Made by a program: the position numbers and the translations under genes. The notes below the pieces were generated by a model. It searched no databases. It worked only from the letters and a program-made list of their open reading frames with translations, and was not told the origin of the DNA. From contig DATHVN010000008.1 of NCBI GenBank assembly GCA_035461305.1, positions 1 to 52,622 on the forward strand: DNA of 52,622 nt. The letters run 5' to 3'. Positions 33,970-43,794 of this stretch are shown here, in pieces. The DNA is from Euzebyales bacterium. Lineage in GTDB: Bacteria; Actinomycetota; Nitriliruptoria; Euzebyales; JAHELV01. Numbering within the stretch: the stretch's first letter is position 1; every line of letters starts with the position of its first letter.

Positions 33970-34411
33970 TCGCCGCACGGCGCTGTGGCTGCTTGCCGCG
34001 GCGATGGTCACGGTCGGTGTGTGGGCGCAGTTCGCACCGGCGTCGTTCTACACGTCGTTCCCGGCGGGCGGTGCCTGGGTCGCGGCCGACGGCCCCTACA
34101 ACGAGCACCTCGTACGCGACGTGGGCGGTCTCAACCTCGCGTTGGCGTTCCTGCTCGCTGTCGCCGCGACCCGCCTGGAGCCGCACGTGACGCGCATGGT
34201 CGCGGTGGCCGCGCTCGTCTACGCCGTCCCCCACCTCGTGTACCACGCCCAGCATCTCGAGCTGTATGGCGCCGGCGACGCCGCCGCGAACGTGATCACA
34301 CTCGGCCTGGTGGTGCTCGTGCCATGCTGGTTGGCGATCTCGCCCACACCACGCGGCGATCCGGCGTCAGCCGGGCCGCGGACCCCGGAGGTACAGGCCG
34401 GTGGACGCTGA
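33962..34411 (+). CDS. Four-helix membrane protein, unknown function
   Basis: A 149-residue integral membrane protein with four hydrophobic segments: TALWLLAAAMVTVGVWAQF, LNLALAFLLAVAATRL, MVAVAALVYAVPHLVYHA and VITLGLVVLVPCWLAIS. The loop after helix 1 has SFPAGGAWVAADGPYNEHL and the third helix is followed by HAQHLE. The pattern resembles small DUF4345/DUF4383-like membrane proteins but I cannot name the family with certainty. GTG 33962 overlaps the epimerase stop, and its end overlaps the sigma gene by 11 bp, so all three are co-translated. Confidence 0.8.
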   Translation: MSSRRTALWLLAAAMVTVGVWAQFAPASFYTSFPAGGAWVAADGPYNEHLVRDVGGLNLALAFLLAVAATRLEPHVTRMVAVAALVYAVPHLVYHAQHLELYGAGDAAANVITLGLVVLVPCWLAISPTPRGDPASAGPRTPEVQAGGR

Positions 34412-35276
34412 GGCGCTCATCGCGAGCGAACGGCCTCGTCTGTTCGGCATCGCCTACCGGATGCTGGGCGAGGCCGGCGAGGCCGAGGACGCGGTGCAGG
34501 AGACCTTCCTCCGGTGGTCCCAGGCCGATTGGGCCGAGGTCGACAACCCGGCGGGCTGGCTGACGACGGTGCTGGCACGCATCTGCCTCGATCGACTGAA
34601 GTCGGCCCAGCACCGGCGGGAGACCTACGTCGGGCCGTGGCTGCCGGAGCCGATCGCGACCGACACGCTCGATCCCGCCGACGACGCCGCGCTCGCCGAC
34701 AGCCTCAGCCTGGCGTTCCTGGTCGTGCTGGAGCGCCTGTCCCCATTGGAGCGCGCGGCGTTCCTGCTCCACGACGTGTTCGGCTACGCCCACGACGAGG
34801 TCGCGGCGATGCTGGAGCGAACCCCTGCGGCCGTGCGTCAGGTCGCCGCGCGCGCCAGAGGCCACCTGGCCGCGGAGCGTCCACGGTACGAGCGCGACGC
34901 GGCGCGCAGGGAGGCGGTCACGGAGGCGTTCGTCGAGGCCGTCGACGGCGCCGACCTCGACGCGTTGATGGACGTCCTCGCGCCCGACGTGGTGTTCGTC
35001 GCCGACGGTGGCGGAATCGTGGCCGCCGCGCGTCACCCCCAGCACGGCGCGGACCGGGTCGCCCAGGTCATCATCTCGCTGGCGCGCCTCAAGCCACCCG
35101 ACTGGACGCTCGGCGCGCGCGAGCTCAACGGCGAGCCGGGCTTCACCGTCCACCGCCCGGACGGCACGATCGACAGCGCGTGGGTCCTCCACGCAATCGG
35201 GCACCGCGTCGTCCGCATCGACGTGCTTCGCAACCCGGCCAAGCTGGCCGGCCTGGAGCCCTCCGAACCGAACTGA
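34401..35276 (+). CDS. sigJ: RNA polymerase ECF sigma factor, SigJ/ECF41 type with SnoaL-like tail
   Basis: A 291-residue sigma factor. Region 2 is RPRLFGIAYRMLGEAGEAEDAVQ to WLTTVLARICLDRLKS. The linker has the ECF41-typical YVGPWLPEP, and region 4 is LSPLERAAFLLHDVFGYAHDEVAAML. Residues about 165-285 form an SnoaL-like domain ending near NPAKL, close to the NPDKL motif that controls ECF41 activity in the literature. These factors lack an anti-sigma; the fused domain does that job. GTG 34401 has GGAGGT upstream. The linked epimerase supports the classification. The signal it senses is unknown. Confidence 0.9.
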   Translation: MDAEALIASERPRLFGIAYRMLGEAGEAEDAVQETFLRWSQADWAEVDNPAGWLTTVLARICLDRLKSAQHRRETYVGPWLPEPIATDTLDPADDAALADSLSLAFLVVLERLSPLERAAFLLHDVFGYAHDEVAAMLERTPAAVRQVAARARGHLAAERPRYERDAARREAVTEAFVEAVDGADLDALMDVLAPDVVFVADGGGIVAAARHPQHGADRVAQVIISLARLKPPDWTLGARELNGEPGFTVHRPDGTIDSAWVLHAIGHRVVRIDVLRNPAKLAGLEPSEPN

Positions 35277-35300
35277 CCGATGGCTCCGCGCCCGGCGCCG

Positions 35301-36152
35301 TCAGCGGTCGACGACCATGACCTCGAACGAGTACTTGTCCGCCCGGTAGATGTGCCGCCCAAGCTCGACGGCCCGGCCACTGTCATCGTACGTGGTGCGC
35401 TCCATCGTGAGCACGCAGGTGCCCCTCCGCACACCGAGCTGCCTGGCCTCGGCCGCCGACGCGTCGCGCGAGCCGATCCGTTGCGATGCGATGCGAGGAT
35501 GGATGCCCTTGGCGCGGAACAGGGCGTAGAGGCCACCGGTCTCGAGCTGTGCACGGGTGAAGGTCGCTGCGACCTCGGCCGGCAGCCAGTTGCGCATCAG
35601 CGCGAGCGGCTCGCCGTCCGCGAACCGGAGGCGCTCGAGGTGCAGCACGTTGTCGCCGGCCGCGATGCCGAGGGTCTCGGCGACCGCCTCGTCAGCCTCG
35701 ATGAAGGAGTGGACGAGCACGTCCGTCCGCGGCTCCTGGCCCGCCTCCAGCAGGTCGTCGTAGAGGCTCGTGAGCTGGACCTGCCGCTTGACCGCGTGGC
35801 TGCCGACGACCTGGGTCCCGATCCCCCGCTTGCGCACCACCAGACCCTTGTCGACCAGCTCCTGCATGGCGCGTCGCACCGTCGGACGCGACAGACCCCA
35901 GCGCTTGGCGATGCCCGTCTCGTTCTCGAGCCGCGTCCCGGGAGCGAGCTCTCCACGGTCGATCGCGGCCTCGATCTGCCGGGATACCTGGTAGTACAGC
36001 GGGACAGGGCTGGAGCGATCGAGGTCGAAGGTCAGCTCGGGCAAACGGTCTCCGTGCGTGTCAGATGGCGCGATGGATCTATCGCTGCCGACCATCGTAT
36101 CGTCACCCGCCCCGGCGGGACGCGTCACCTGCATGTGTGGACATCGTGACAA
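35301..36152 (-). CDS. GntR-family regulator with UTRA domain (HutC subfamily), probable iol repressor
   Basis: A 283-residue regulator. The winged-helix domain (residues about 48-115) has PLYYQVSRQIEAAIDRGELA, RLENETGIAKRWGLSRPTV and MQELVDKGLVVRKRGIGT. The UTRA effector domain (about 130-280) has VLHLERLRFADGEPLALM and TMERTTYDD. ATG 36152 is chosen because AGAGG lies 8 bases upstream, although ATG 36134 and 36095 exist. It is divergent from the inositol operon, so an inositol intermediate is the likely inducer. It converges on the sigma gene with a 24-bp gap. Confidence 0.88.
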   Translation of the reverse strand: MSRCPHMQVTRPAGAGDDTMVGSDRSIAPSDTHGDRLPELTFDLDRSSPVPLYYQVSRQIEAAIDRGELAPGTRLENETGIAKRWGLSRPTVRRAMQELVDKGLVVRKRGIGTQVVGSHAVKRQVQLTSLYDDLLEAGQEPRTDVLVHSFIEADEAVAETLGIAAGDNVLHLERLRFADGEPLALMRNWLPAEVAATFTRAQLETGGLYALFRAKGIHPRIASQRIGSRDASAAEARQLGVRRGTCVLTMERTTYDDSGRAVELGRHIYRADKYSFEVMVVDR

Positions 36153-36337
36153 CCTCTTGACGTAGCGGCACGTGTGCCCGACGCTGGGTCCAGGGCCACA
36201 CTGCGCCGCACCGGAAGGCCGGGACGGTCACGGGGGTAGACGTGCCGCAGGGCGAAGATCACATCCTCACCACCCTCCCGCGCCGCCCGCCTGGGTCACG
36301 TCCTACGGCGTGATCATCGGGCTTCGATGTCGGTTTG

Positions 36338-36411
36338 TAAAGACATTCTGTCAATACGACGTAGTTATGTCTTTATCACCTATTGACATCCTGCTCTCGA
36401 TGCGCGATGGT
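36338..36411 (+). promoter_or_regulatory. iol promoter and nested operator repeats
   Basis: This is the most AT-rich patch of the window. TAAAGACAT (36338) pairs with ATGTCTTTA (36367), and TGTCAATA (36349) pairs with TATTGACA (36381), two interleaved inverted repeats sharing GACA/TGTC half-sites. TTGACA at 36383-36388 followed after 17 bases by GATGGT is a good -35/-10 pair directed at iolC. The half-site overlapping the -35 suggests repression by the divergent GntR protein. The flanks 36153-36337 and 36412-36453 hold nothing else I recognise. Confidence 0.55.
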
Positions 36412-36453
36412 CACCGTGCGAGCCAGGCTGGCGAGCGAGGGCAGGAGGACGCG

Positions 36454-36486
36454 GTGCGTCGTTGCAGCCGGATGCGCGCGGCATGA
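36454..36486 (+). CDS. Possible 10-residue leader peptide coupled to iolC
   Basis: GTG 36454 has AGGAGG 5 bases upstream and reads MRRCSRMRAA to a TGA at 36484-36486, which overlaps the iolC ATG as ATGA. iolC itself has no ribosome site, so ribosomes finishing this mini-ORF could restart on iolC. It is too short to confirm by content. Confidence 0.35.
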   Translation: MRRCSRMRAA

Positions 36487-37523
36487 CCTACGACGTCGTG
36501 ACGATGGGACGGGTCGGGATCGACGTCTACCCCCTCCAGGTCGGCGTGGGGCTCGAGGAGGTCACCACCTTCGGCAAGTTCCTGGGCGGCAGCGCGACGA
36601 ACGTCGCCGTCGCCGCGGCGAAACACGGACGGCGCAGTGCCGTGATCACCCGCACAGGCGCCGATCCCTTCGGACGCTTCGTGCACACGGCACTGCGCGA
36701 CCTCGGCGTCGACGATGCGTTCGTGACCGCCGTCGACGGTCTGCCGACGCCGGTCACGTTCTGCGAGATCTTCCCGCCCGACGACTTCCCTCTGTACTTC
36801 TACCGCCTGCCCAAGGCACCGGACCTCGAGCTGCGGGCCGACGAGCTGGACCTCGACGTGATCCGGGAGGCGGGGATCTTCTGGATGACCGTCACGGGGC
36901 TGTCGCAGCAACCCAGCCGTGACGCGCACCACGCCGCGTGGCGGGCACGTGGGCGCCGCACCCACACCGTGCTCGACCTCGACTACCGCCCCATGTTCTG
37001 GTCGTCCCAGGAGGAGGCCCGCCGCGAGATCGCGCCGGCGCTCGAGCACGTCACCGTCGCCATCGGCAACCTCGAGGAGTGCGAGACGGCCGTCGGCGAG
37101 CGCGAACCGGAACGGGCCGCGAAGGCGCTGCTGAATCGCGGCGTCGAGCTCGCGATCGTGAAGCAGGGGCCCAGGGGCGTGCTCGGACGGACCGCCGACG
37201 AGAGCGTTGAGGTGCCACCGTTCCCGGTGGACGTCGTCAACGGGCTCGGCGCCGGCGACAGCTTCGGCGGCGCGGTGTGCCATGGGCTGCTGTCCGGGTG
37301 GTCGCTCGAGCGGATCCTGACGTTCGCCAACGTGGCGGGCGCGATCGTCGCGTCACGGCTCGAGTGCTCGACCGCGATGCCGACCAGCGCCGAGGTCGAG
37401 GCCGAGCTGCGGGGCGAGGTCGAGGCCGAACTGCGGGGCGAGGTCGAGGCCGAACGTCAGCGAGCCGGCGGGCGGGGGCCCGAACAGGTCGCCGCGACGC
37501 GGGAAGGTGGCGGGGATGCCTGA
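36483..37523 (+). CDS. iolC: 5-dehydro-2-deoxygluconokinase
   Basis: A 346-residue PfkB-family sugar kinase that phosphorylates 2-deoxy-5-keto-D-gluconate. It has FLGGSATNVAVAAAKHG, RTGADPFGRFV and the PfkB signature 2, NGLGAGDSFGGAVCHGL, with the catalytic Asp. ATG 36483 fits the family start MTYDVVTMGRVGID. The C-terminus is unusual: about 45 residues of EVEAELRG repeats and ERQRAGGRG beyond the normal end (near SAEVEAEL), which includes the 20-bp repeat also found in aconitase. The stop overlaps the next gene by 8 bp. It is the first structural gene of the inositol operon. Confidence 0.93.
   Translation: MTYDVVTMGRVGIDVYPLQVGVGLEEVTTFGKFLGGSATNVAVAAAKHGRRSAVITRTGADPFGRFVHTALRDLGVDDAFVTAVDGLPTPVTFCEIFPPDDFPLYFYRLPKAPDLELRADELDLDVIREAGIFWMTVTGLSQQPSRDAHHAAWRARGRRTHTVLDLDYRPMFWSSQEEARREIAPALEHVTVAIGNLEECETAVGEREPERAAKALLNRGVELAIVKQGPRGVLGRTADESVEVPPFPVDVVNGLGAGDSFGGAVCHGLLSGWSLERILTFANVAGAIVASRLECSTAMPTSAEVEAELRGEVEAELRGEVEAERQRAGGRGPEQVAATREGGGDA
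37392..37477 (+). repeat. 24-bp in-frame tandem repeat plus shared 20-bp element in iolC
   Basis: A 24-base unit coding EVEAELRG occurs at 37392-37415 and 37416-37439, and its first half recurs at 37440. This runs directly into the 20 bases at 37458-37477 that are identical to 15445-15464 in aconitase. All copies keep the reading frame. Confidence 0.85.
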
Positions 37524-38418
37524 GCTCGACCTGCACGAGCTGCGCGGGGTGCGGGCCCACGACCCGCAGGCCGTCGCCGACGCCGCGCGGCGACGGGTGC
37601 GTCGGCCGTTGTTGGGCGGCGACGGCAGGCTTATGCTGGTCGCCGCGGACCACCCGGCACGCAACGCGATCGGCGTCGGAGACGAGGCCAACGCGATGGC
37701 CGACCGCACGGAGCTGCTCACGCGCCTGGTGACTGCGCTGTCCCGGCCCGGCGTCGACGGCGTGCTGGGAACCGCCGACATCGTCGAAGACCTGCTGCTG
37801 CTCGGCGCGCTCGACGACAAGGTCGTCATCGGCTCGATGAACCGGGGCGGGTTGCAGGGTGCGGTCTTCGAGCTCGACGACCGCTTCACCGGGTACGACA
37901 CGGAGACCCTCGTCGACCGCGGCCTCGACGGCGGCAAGATGCTGTGTCGCATCGACCTGGCAGACCACGGCACGCTCGCAACCCTGCAGGCGTGCGCGAC
38001 GGCCGTGACCGAGCTGGCCGGCCGGGGCCTGATGGCGATGCTCGAACCGTTCATGTCCACGCGCTCGGATGGCCCGGTCCGCAACGACCTGACGCCCGAC
38101 GCGGTGATCCGCTCGATCGGGATCGCCAGCGGGCTCGGCGCCACGAGCAGCCACACGTGGCTCAAGCTGCCGGTCGTCGACGACATGGAGCGGGTGATGA
38201 CGGCGACCACCCTGCCAACCCTGCTGCTCGGTGGGGACCGGTCGGGCCCGCAGGACGAGGCGTACGCCAGCTGGGAGAAGGCACTCGTGCTGCCGGGCGT
38301 GCGTGGCCTCGTCGTGGGGCGGACGCTGCTGTACCCGGCGGACCACGACGTCGAGGCGGCGGTCGACGTCGCCGCCTCGCTCGTGCACACCGGACCGATG
38401 GCCGAGGAGCAGCGATGA
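37516..38418 (+). CDS. DeoC/LacD-like (beta/alpha)8 aldolase of the iol operon (Cgl0158-like)
   Basis: A 300-residue TIM-barrel protein with RLMLVAADHPARNAIGVG at the start, VVIGSMNRGGLQG, a probable Schiff-base Lys in SSHTWLKLPVVDD, and LLLGGDRSGPQDEAYASW. Proteins of this type replace IolJ in actinobacterial inositol clusters, so the likely reaction is cleavage of 5-dehydro-2-deoxygluconate 6-phosphate to dihydroxyacetone phosphate and malonate semialdehyde. This function is inferred from context. ATG 37516 (MPELDLHEL) overlaps the iolC stop; GTG 37507 is possible. The end overlaps iolB as ATGA. Confidence 0.85.
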   Translation: MPELDLHELRGVRAHDPQAVADAARRRVRRPLLGGDGRLMLVAADHPARNAIGVGDEANAMADRTELLTRLVTALSRPGVDGVLGTADIVEDLLLLGALDDKVVIGSMNRGGLQGAVFELDDRFTGYDTETLVDRGLDGGKMLCRIDLADHGTLATLQACATAVTELAGRGLMAMLEPFMSTRSDGPVRNDLTPDAVIRSIGIASGLGATSSHTWLKLPVVDDMERVMTATTLPTLLLGGDRSGPQDEAYASWEKALVLPGVRGLVVGRTLLYPADHDVEAAVDVAASLVHTGPMAEEQR

Positions 38419-39349
38419 CCGACACTCTCCGGTTGCACAGGACGGCCGCCGAGCTCGGGACCGGGCCGTGGACACTCGAGGTCAAGCCCAAGTCCGCCGG
38501 CTGGGAGCACTCGAGCCTGCGCATCCTCGACCTCCCGGCCGGCGGAGCGCACGAGTTCGACACGGACGAGGACGAGACGCTCGTGCTGCCCCTGTCGGGA
38601 TCGTGCGTGGTGGCCTGCGAGGACGAGCGTTTCGATCTCGACGGCCGTGACGACGTGTTCACGCAGATCAGCGACTTCGCCTACATACCCCGCGACGCGA
38701 CCGTGCACATCAGCAGCGAGCAGGGCGGACGGTTTGCGCTCCCGGCGGCGCGGGCATCTCGGCGGCTGCGACCACGCTACGGTCCGGCGGCCGATGTCCC
38801 GTCCGAGCTGCGAGGTGCGGGCCAGTGCTCCCGCCAGGTCGTGAACTTCGCCACGCCCGAGGCCTTCGAAGCAGACAACCTGATCGCGTGTGAGGTGCTC
38901 ACCCCCGCGGGCAACTGGTCGTCGTTTCCGCCCCACAAGCATGACGAGGAGCGCCCGGGCGAGGAGACCCCGTTGGAGGAGATCTACTACTTCGTCGTGG
39001 CGGACGGCCCCACCGGCCCCGGCATGGCCTACCAGCGGGTGTACGGCACGGACGACCGGCCGATCGACGTGCTGGTCGAGGTCCGGTCCGGTGACGTGGT
39101 GCTGATCCCCCATGGGTGGCACGGCCCGTCCATGGCCGTGCCGGGCTACGACCTGTACTACCTCAACGTCATGGCAGGTCCCGGCGCCGAACGGGCGTGG
39201 CGGATCTGCTTCGACGCCGCACATGCCTGGGTCACCGAGACCTGGGGCGAGCAGCAGATCGATTCCCGCTTGCCGATGTCCGCAGCGGAACCAGGCCCCG
39301 CGGAGGATCTGCCGATGTCTTCCGCGGTGTCCGAGGAGAGGAACCGCCA

Positions 39350-39353
<4 letters not shown>
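38415..39353 (+). CDS. iolB: 5-deoxy-glucuronate isomerase
   Basis: A 312-residue bicupin that converts 5-deoxy-D-glucuronate to 2-deoxy-5-keto-D-gluconate. It has GWEHSSLRILDLPAGG, the cupin metal residues in SSFPPHKHDEE and EEIYYFVV, and VLIPHGWHGPSMAVPGYDLYYLNVMAGP, all as in IolB. The ATG at 38415 overlaps the upstream stop and the TGA overlaps the iolD GTG. About 25 Ser/Pro/Glu-rich residues extend the C-terminus beyond the usual end. Confidence 0.94.
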
Positions 39354-41274
<1,921 letters not shown>

Positions 41275-41278
<4 letters not shown>

Positions 41279-42771
41279 GAACCATTCAGCACTGGATCAA
41301 CGGCGCATCGACGCGCGGTGCAGCGGAACGAACGGGGCCGGTGTGGAACCCCGCCATCGGCGAGCGACAGGCCGAGGTGGTCCTGGCCTCCACCACGGAT
41401 GTCGATGCGGCCGTGCAGGCTGCCGCGACCGCCTTCGAGAGTTGGTCCCAGACGTCGCTGTCACGGCGGACCAACATCATGTTCGCCTTCCGCGAGCTGA
41501 TCAACGACCGCATCGCCGAGCTCGCCGAGATCATCTCCGACGAGCACGGCAAGGTGCTGTCGGACGCCGCCGGCGAGGTGCAGCGGGGGCTCGAGGTCGT
41601 CGAGTTCGCCTGCGGCATCCCGCACCTGCTCAAGGGCGAGTACTCCGACCAGGTGTCGACCAACGTCGACGCGTTCTCCTACCGCCAGCCGCTCGGCGTC
41701 TGCGCCGGCATCACGCCGTTCAACTTCCCGATCATGGTCCCGATGTGGATGTACCCGGTCGCGATCGCCTGCGGGAACACGTTCGTGCTGAAGCCGAGCG
41801 AGCGGGATCCGTCGGTCTCGATGCGGGTGGCAGAGCTGTGGGCCGAGGCCGGGCTGCCCGACGGCGTGTTCAACGTCGTGCACGGCGACAAGGAGGCCGT
41901 CGACGCGCTGCTCGACCATCCCGACGTCGCGGCCGTGTCGTTCGTCGGATCGACGCCGATCGCGAAGTACATCCACAGCCGGGGCACCGAGCACGGCAAG
42001 CGCGTCCAGGCACTCGGCGGCGCGAAGAACCACGCGATCGTGCTGCCCGACGCCGACCTCGACTTCGCCAGCGACCACCTGGTCGCCGCGGCCTTCGGCT
42101 CGGCGGGCGAGCGCTGCATGGCGATCTCGGCGGCCGTCACCGTGGGAGCGGCCGGCGACGCGCTCAAGGAGGTGCTGCAGGACAAGGCGACCTCGGTGCG
42201 GGTGGGGCCGGGAGACGATCCCGACAGCGAGATGGGCCCGGTCGTCACCAGGCAGGCGCAGGAGCGGATCCTGCGCTACATCGACTCGGGCGAGCAGCAG
42301 GGCGCCGACATCACCGTCGACGGCCGCGGTCTGGTCGTCGAGGGCTACGAGAACGGCTTCTTCGTCGGGCCGACCGTGATCGACCGCGTCACGACCGACA
42401 TGGATGTGTACCGCGACGAGATCTTCGGTCCGGTGCTGTCGGTCGTGCGCAGCGACACCGTCGACGAGGCGATCGAGCTGATCAACGCCAACCCGTATGG
42501 CAACGGCACCGCCATCTTCGCCCGCAGCGGGGAGGCCGCGCGGCGGTTCCACCGCGGCGTCACCGTCGGGATGATCGGCATCAACGTCCCCGTGCCGGTC
42601 CCAATGGCCTTCTATTCCTTCGGGGGCTGGAAGGACTCGCTGTTCGGCGACCACCACATCCACGGCCCGGAGGGCGTGCGGTTCTACACGCGCGGCAAGA
42701 TCGTCACCGCCCGCTGGCCACACATGGAGCAGCCGCTCGACGCCAGCTACGACATGCCGACCGCCGAATGA
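41275..42771 (+). CDS. mmsA: CoA-acylating methylmalonate/malonate-semialdehyde dehydrogenase
   Basis: A 498-residue aldehyde dehydrogenase (MmsA/IolA) that turns malonate semialdehyde plus CoA and NAD into acetyl-CoA and CO2, the final step of inositol breakdown. It has TPFNFPIMVPMWMYP, KPSERDPSVSMR, LGGAKNHAIVLPDAD and the catalytic Cys in GSAGERCMAIS. The MmsA-specific EVQRGLEVVEFACGIPHLLK is present, which separates it from general aldehyde dehydrogenases. GTG 41275 overlaps the iolD stop. Confidence 0.94.
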
Positions 42772-42790
42772 CCCGAGCGGAGGGGCACCG

Positions 42791-43729
42791 ATGATGACCG
42801 ACGCGTCGCAGACCGAGCCGCAGGTGAAGCTCGGCACCGCTCCGGACTCGTGGGGTGTGTGGCTGCCGGACTCTGACCTGCAGACACCGTGGCACCGGTT
42901 CCTCGACGAGGTCGCCGCCTGCGGCTACGAATGGATCGAACTCGGGCCGTACGGCTACCTGCCCACCGACCCGGCGCGTTTGCGCGATGAGCTCGAATCG
43001 CGGGGCCTGCGATGCTCCGGGCAGGCGGTGTTCGCGCCGTTCCACCACGCCGACGGCTTCGACAGGACGTTGCCCGACGCGCGGGCGGTGGCCGAGCTGA
43101 CCAGCGCGATGGGCGGCCGCTACGTGATCCTGCTGCCAGGTCTGCACACGGACGAGTTCGGTACGCAGACCGAGCCGAAGGAACTGGACGACGACGCCTG
43201 GAAGCGTCTCGTCGACGGCAACAACCGGATGGCCAGAGTGCTGGCCGAGGAGTACGGCTGCACGCTCGTCTTCCACTCCCACGCCGACAGCCACGTCGAG
43301 TCGCAGGAGCAGATCGACCGGTTCGTGGCCGACACCGACCCCGAGTACGTCCAGCTGTGCCTCGACACCGGGCACGTCGCGTACGGCGGCGCGGACAATT
43401 TCAAGATCATCGCCGGCCATCCCGAGCGCATCGGCTACGTGCACCTCAAGTGCATGGATCCCCAGATCCTTCGGCGCGTGGTCGAGGCACCGCTGTCGTT
43501 CGCGCAGGCGGTCAAGGAGGGGGTCTGCATCGAGCCGCCCGCCGGCGTGCCCGACATGCGCCTGATCAGCGACGCGCTGCACGGTCTGGACACCGAGCTC
43601 TTCGCGATCGTCGAGCAGGACCTCTTCCCGTGCGACCCGGACCTGCCGCTGCCCATCGCACGACGCACCCGGGGGCACCTGCGGGCGTGTGGGATCGGCA
43701 CCCGGATGCGAGGAGTGAGCTCGACATGA
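42791..43729 (+). CDS. iolE: Inosose dehydratase-like sugar isomerase (IolE type)
   Basis: A 312-residue xylose-isomerase-like TIM barrel. It begins with LGTAPDSWGVWLPD, the actinobacterial IolE opening, and has GYEWIELGPYGYLP, HSHADSHVE, LCLDTGHVAYGG and FAIVEQDLFP, giving the Glu, Asp, His and Glu metal ligands. The expected reaction is dehydration of 2-keto-myo-inositol to the trihydroxycyclohexanedione. GGAGGGG precedes two ATGs (42791, 42794). Its TGA overlaps the ATG of the bridging mini-ORF. Confidence 0.87.
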   Translation: MMTDASQTEPQVKLGTAPDSWGVWLPDSDLQTPWHRFLDEVAACGYEWIELGPYGYLPTDPARLRDELESRGLRCSGQAVFAPFHHADGFDRTLPDARAVAELTSAMGGRYVILLPGLHTDEFGTQTEPKELDDDAWKRLVDGNNRMARVLAEEYGCTLVFHSHADSHVESQEQIDRFVADTDPEYVQLCLDTGHVAYGGADNFKIIAGHPERIGYVHLKCMDPQILRRVVEAPLSFAQAVKEGVCIEPPAGVPDMRLISDALHGLDTELFAIVEQDLFPCDPDLPLPIARRTRGHLRACGIGTRMRGVSST

Positions 43730-43794
43730 CTGTACTTCCGGCGGACCGCGACAGTCCGCCGGCCGGAACCCCGGCACTGCGGAGGTATCCATGA
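43726..43794 (+). CDS. 22-residue bridging ORF between iolE and the inositol permease
   Basis: ATG 43726 overlaps the iolE stop as ATGA and its own TGA (43792-43794) overlaps the permease ATG as ATGA. The peptide is MTVLPADRDSPPAGTPALRR followed by Tyr-Pro. GAGGAG lies 8 bases before its ATG, and GGAGGT inside it serves the permease. It contains a 9-bp hairpin. Its exact fit suggests a coupling or attenuation device rather than a functional protein, though both remain possible. Confidence 0.5.
   Translation: MTVLPADRDSPPAGTPALRRYP
43738..43762 (+). promoter_or_regulatory. Intra-operon hairpin before the inositol permease
   Basis: CCGGCGGAC and GTCCGCCGG form a perfect 9-bp stem with a 7-base loop inside the bridging ORF. 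It could slow or halt transcription or mark a processing site separating enzyme genes from transport genes. Confidence 0.55.

Noticed and set aside
36172-36486. 104-residue ORF upstream of iolC
   Set aside because: It crosses the predicted promoter and operator and has no protein-like pattern; only its last codons, from GTG 36454, have a ribosome site.
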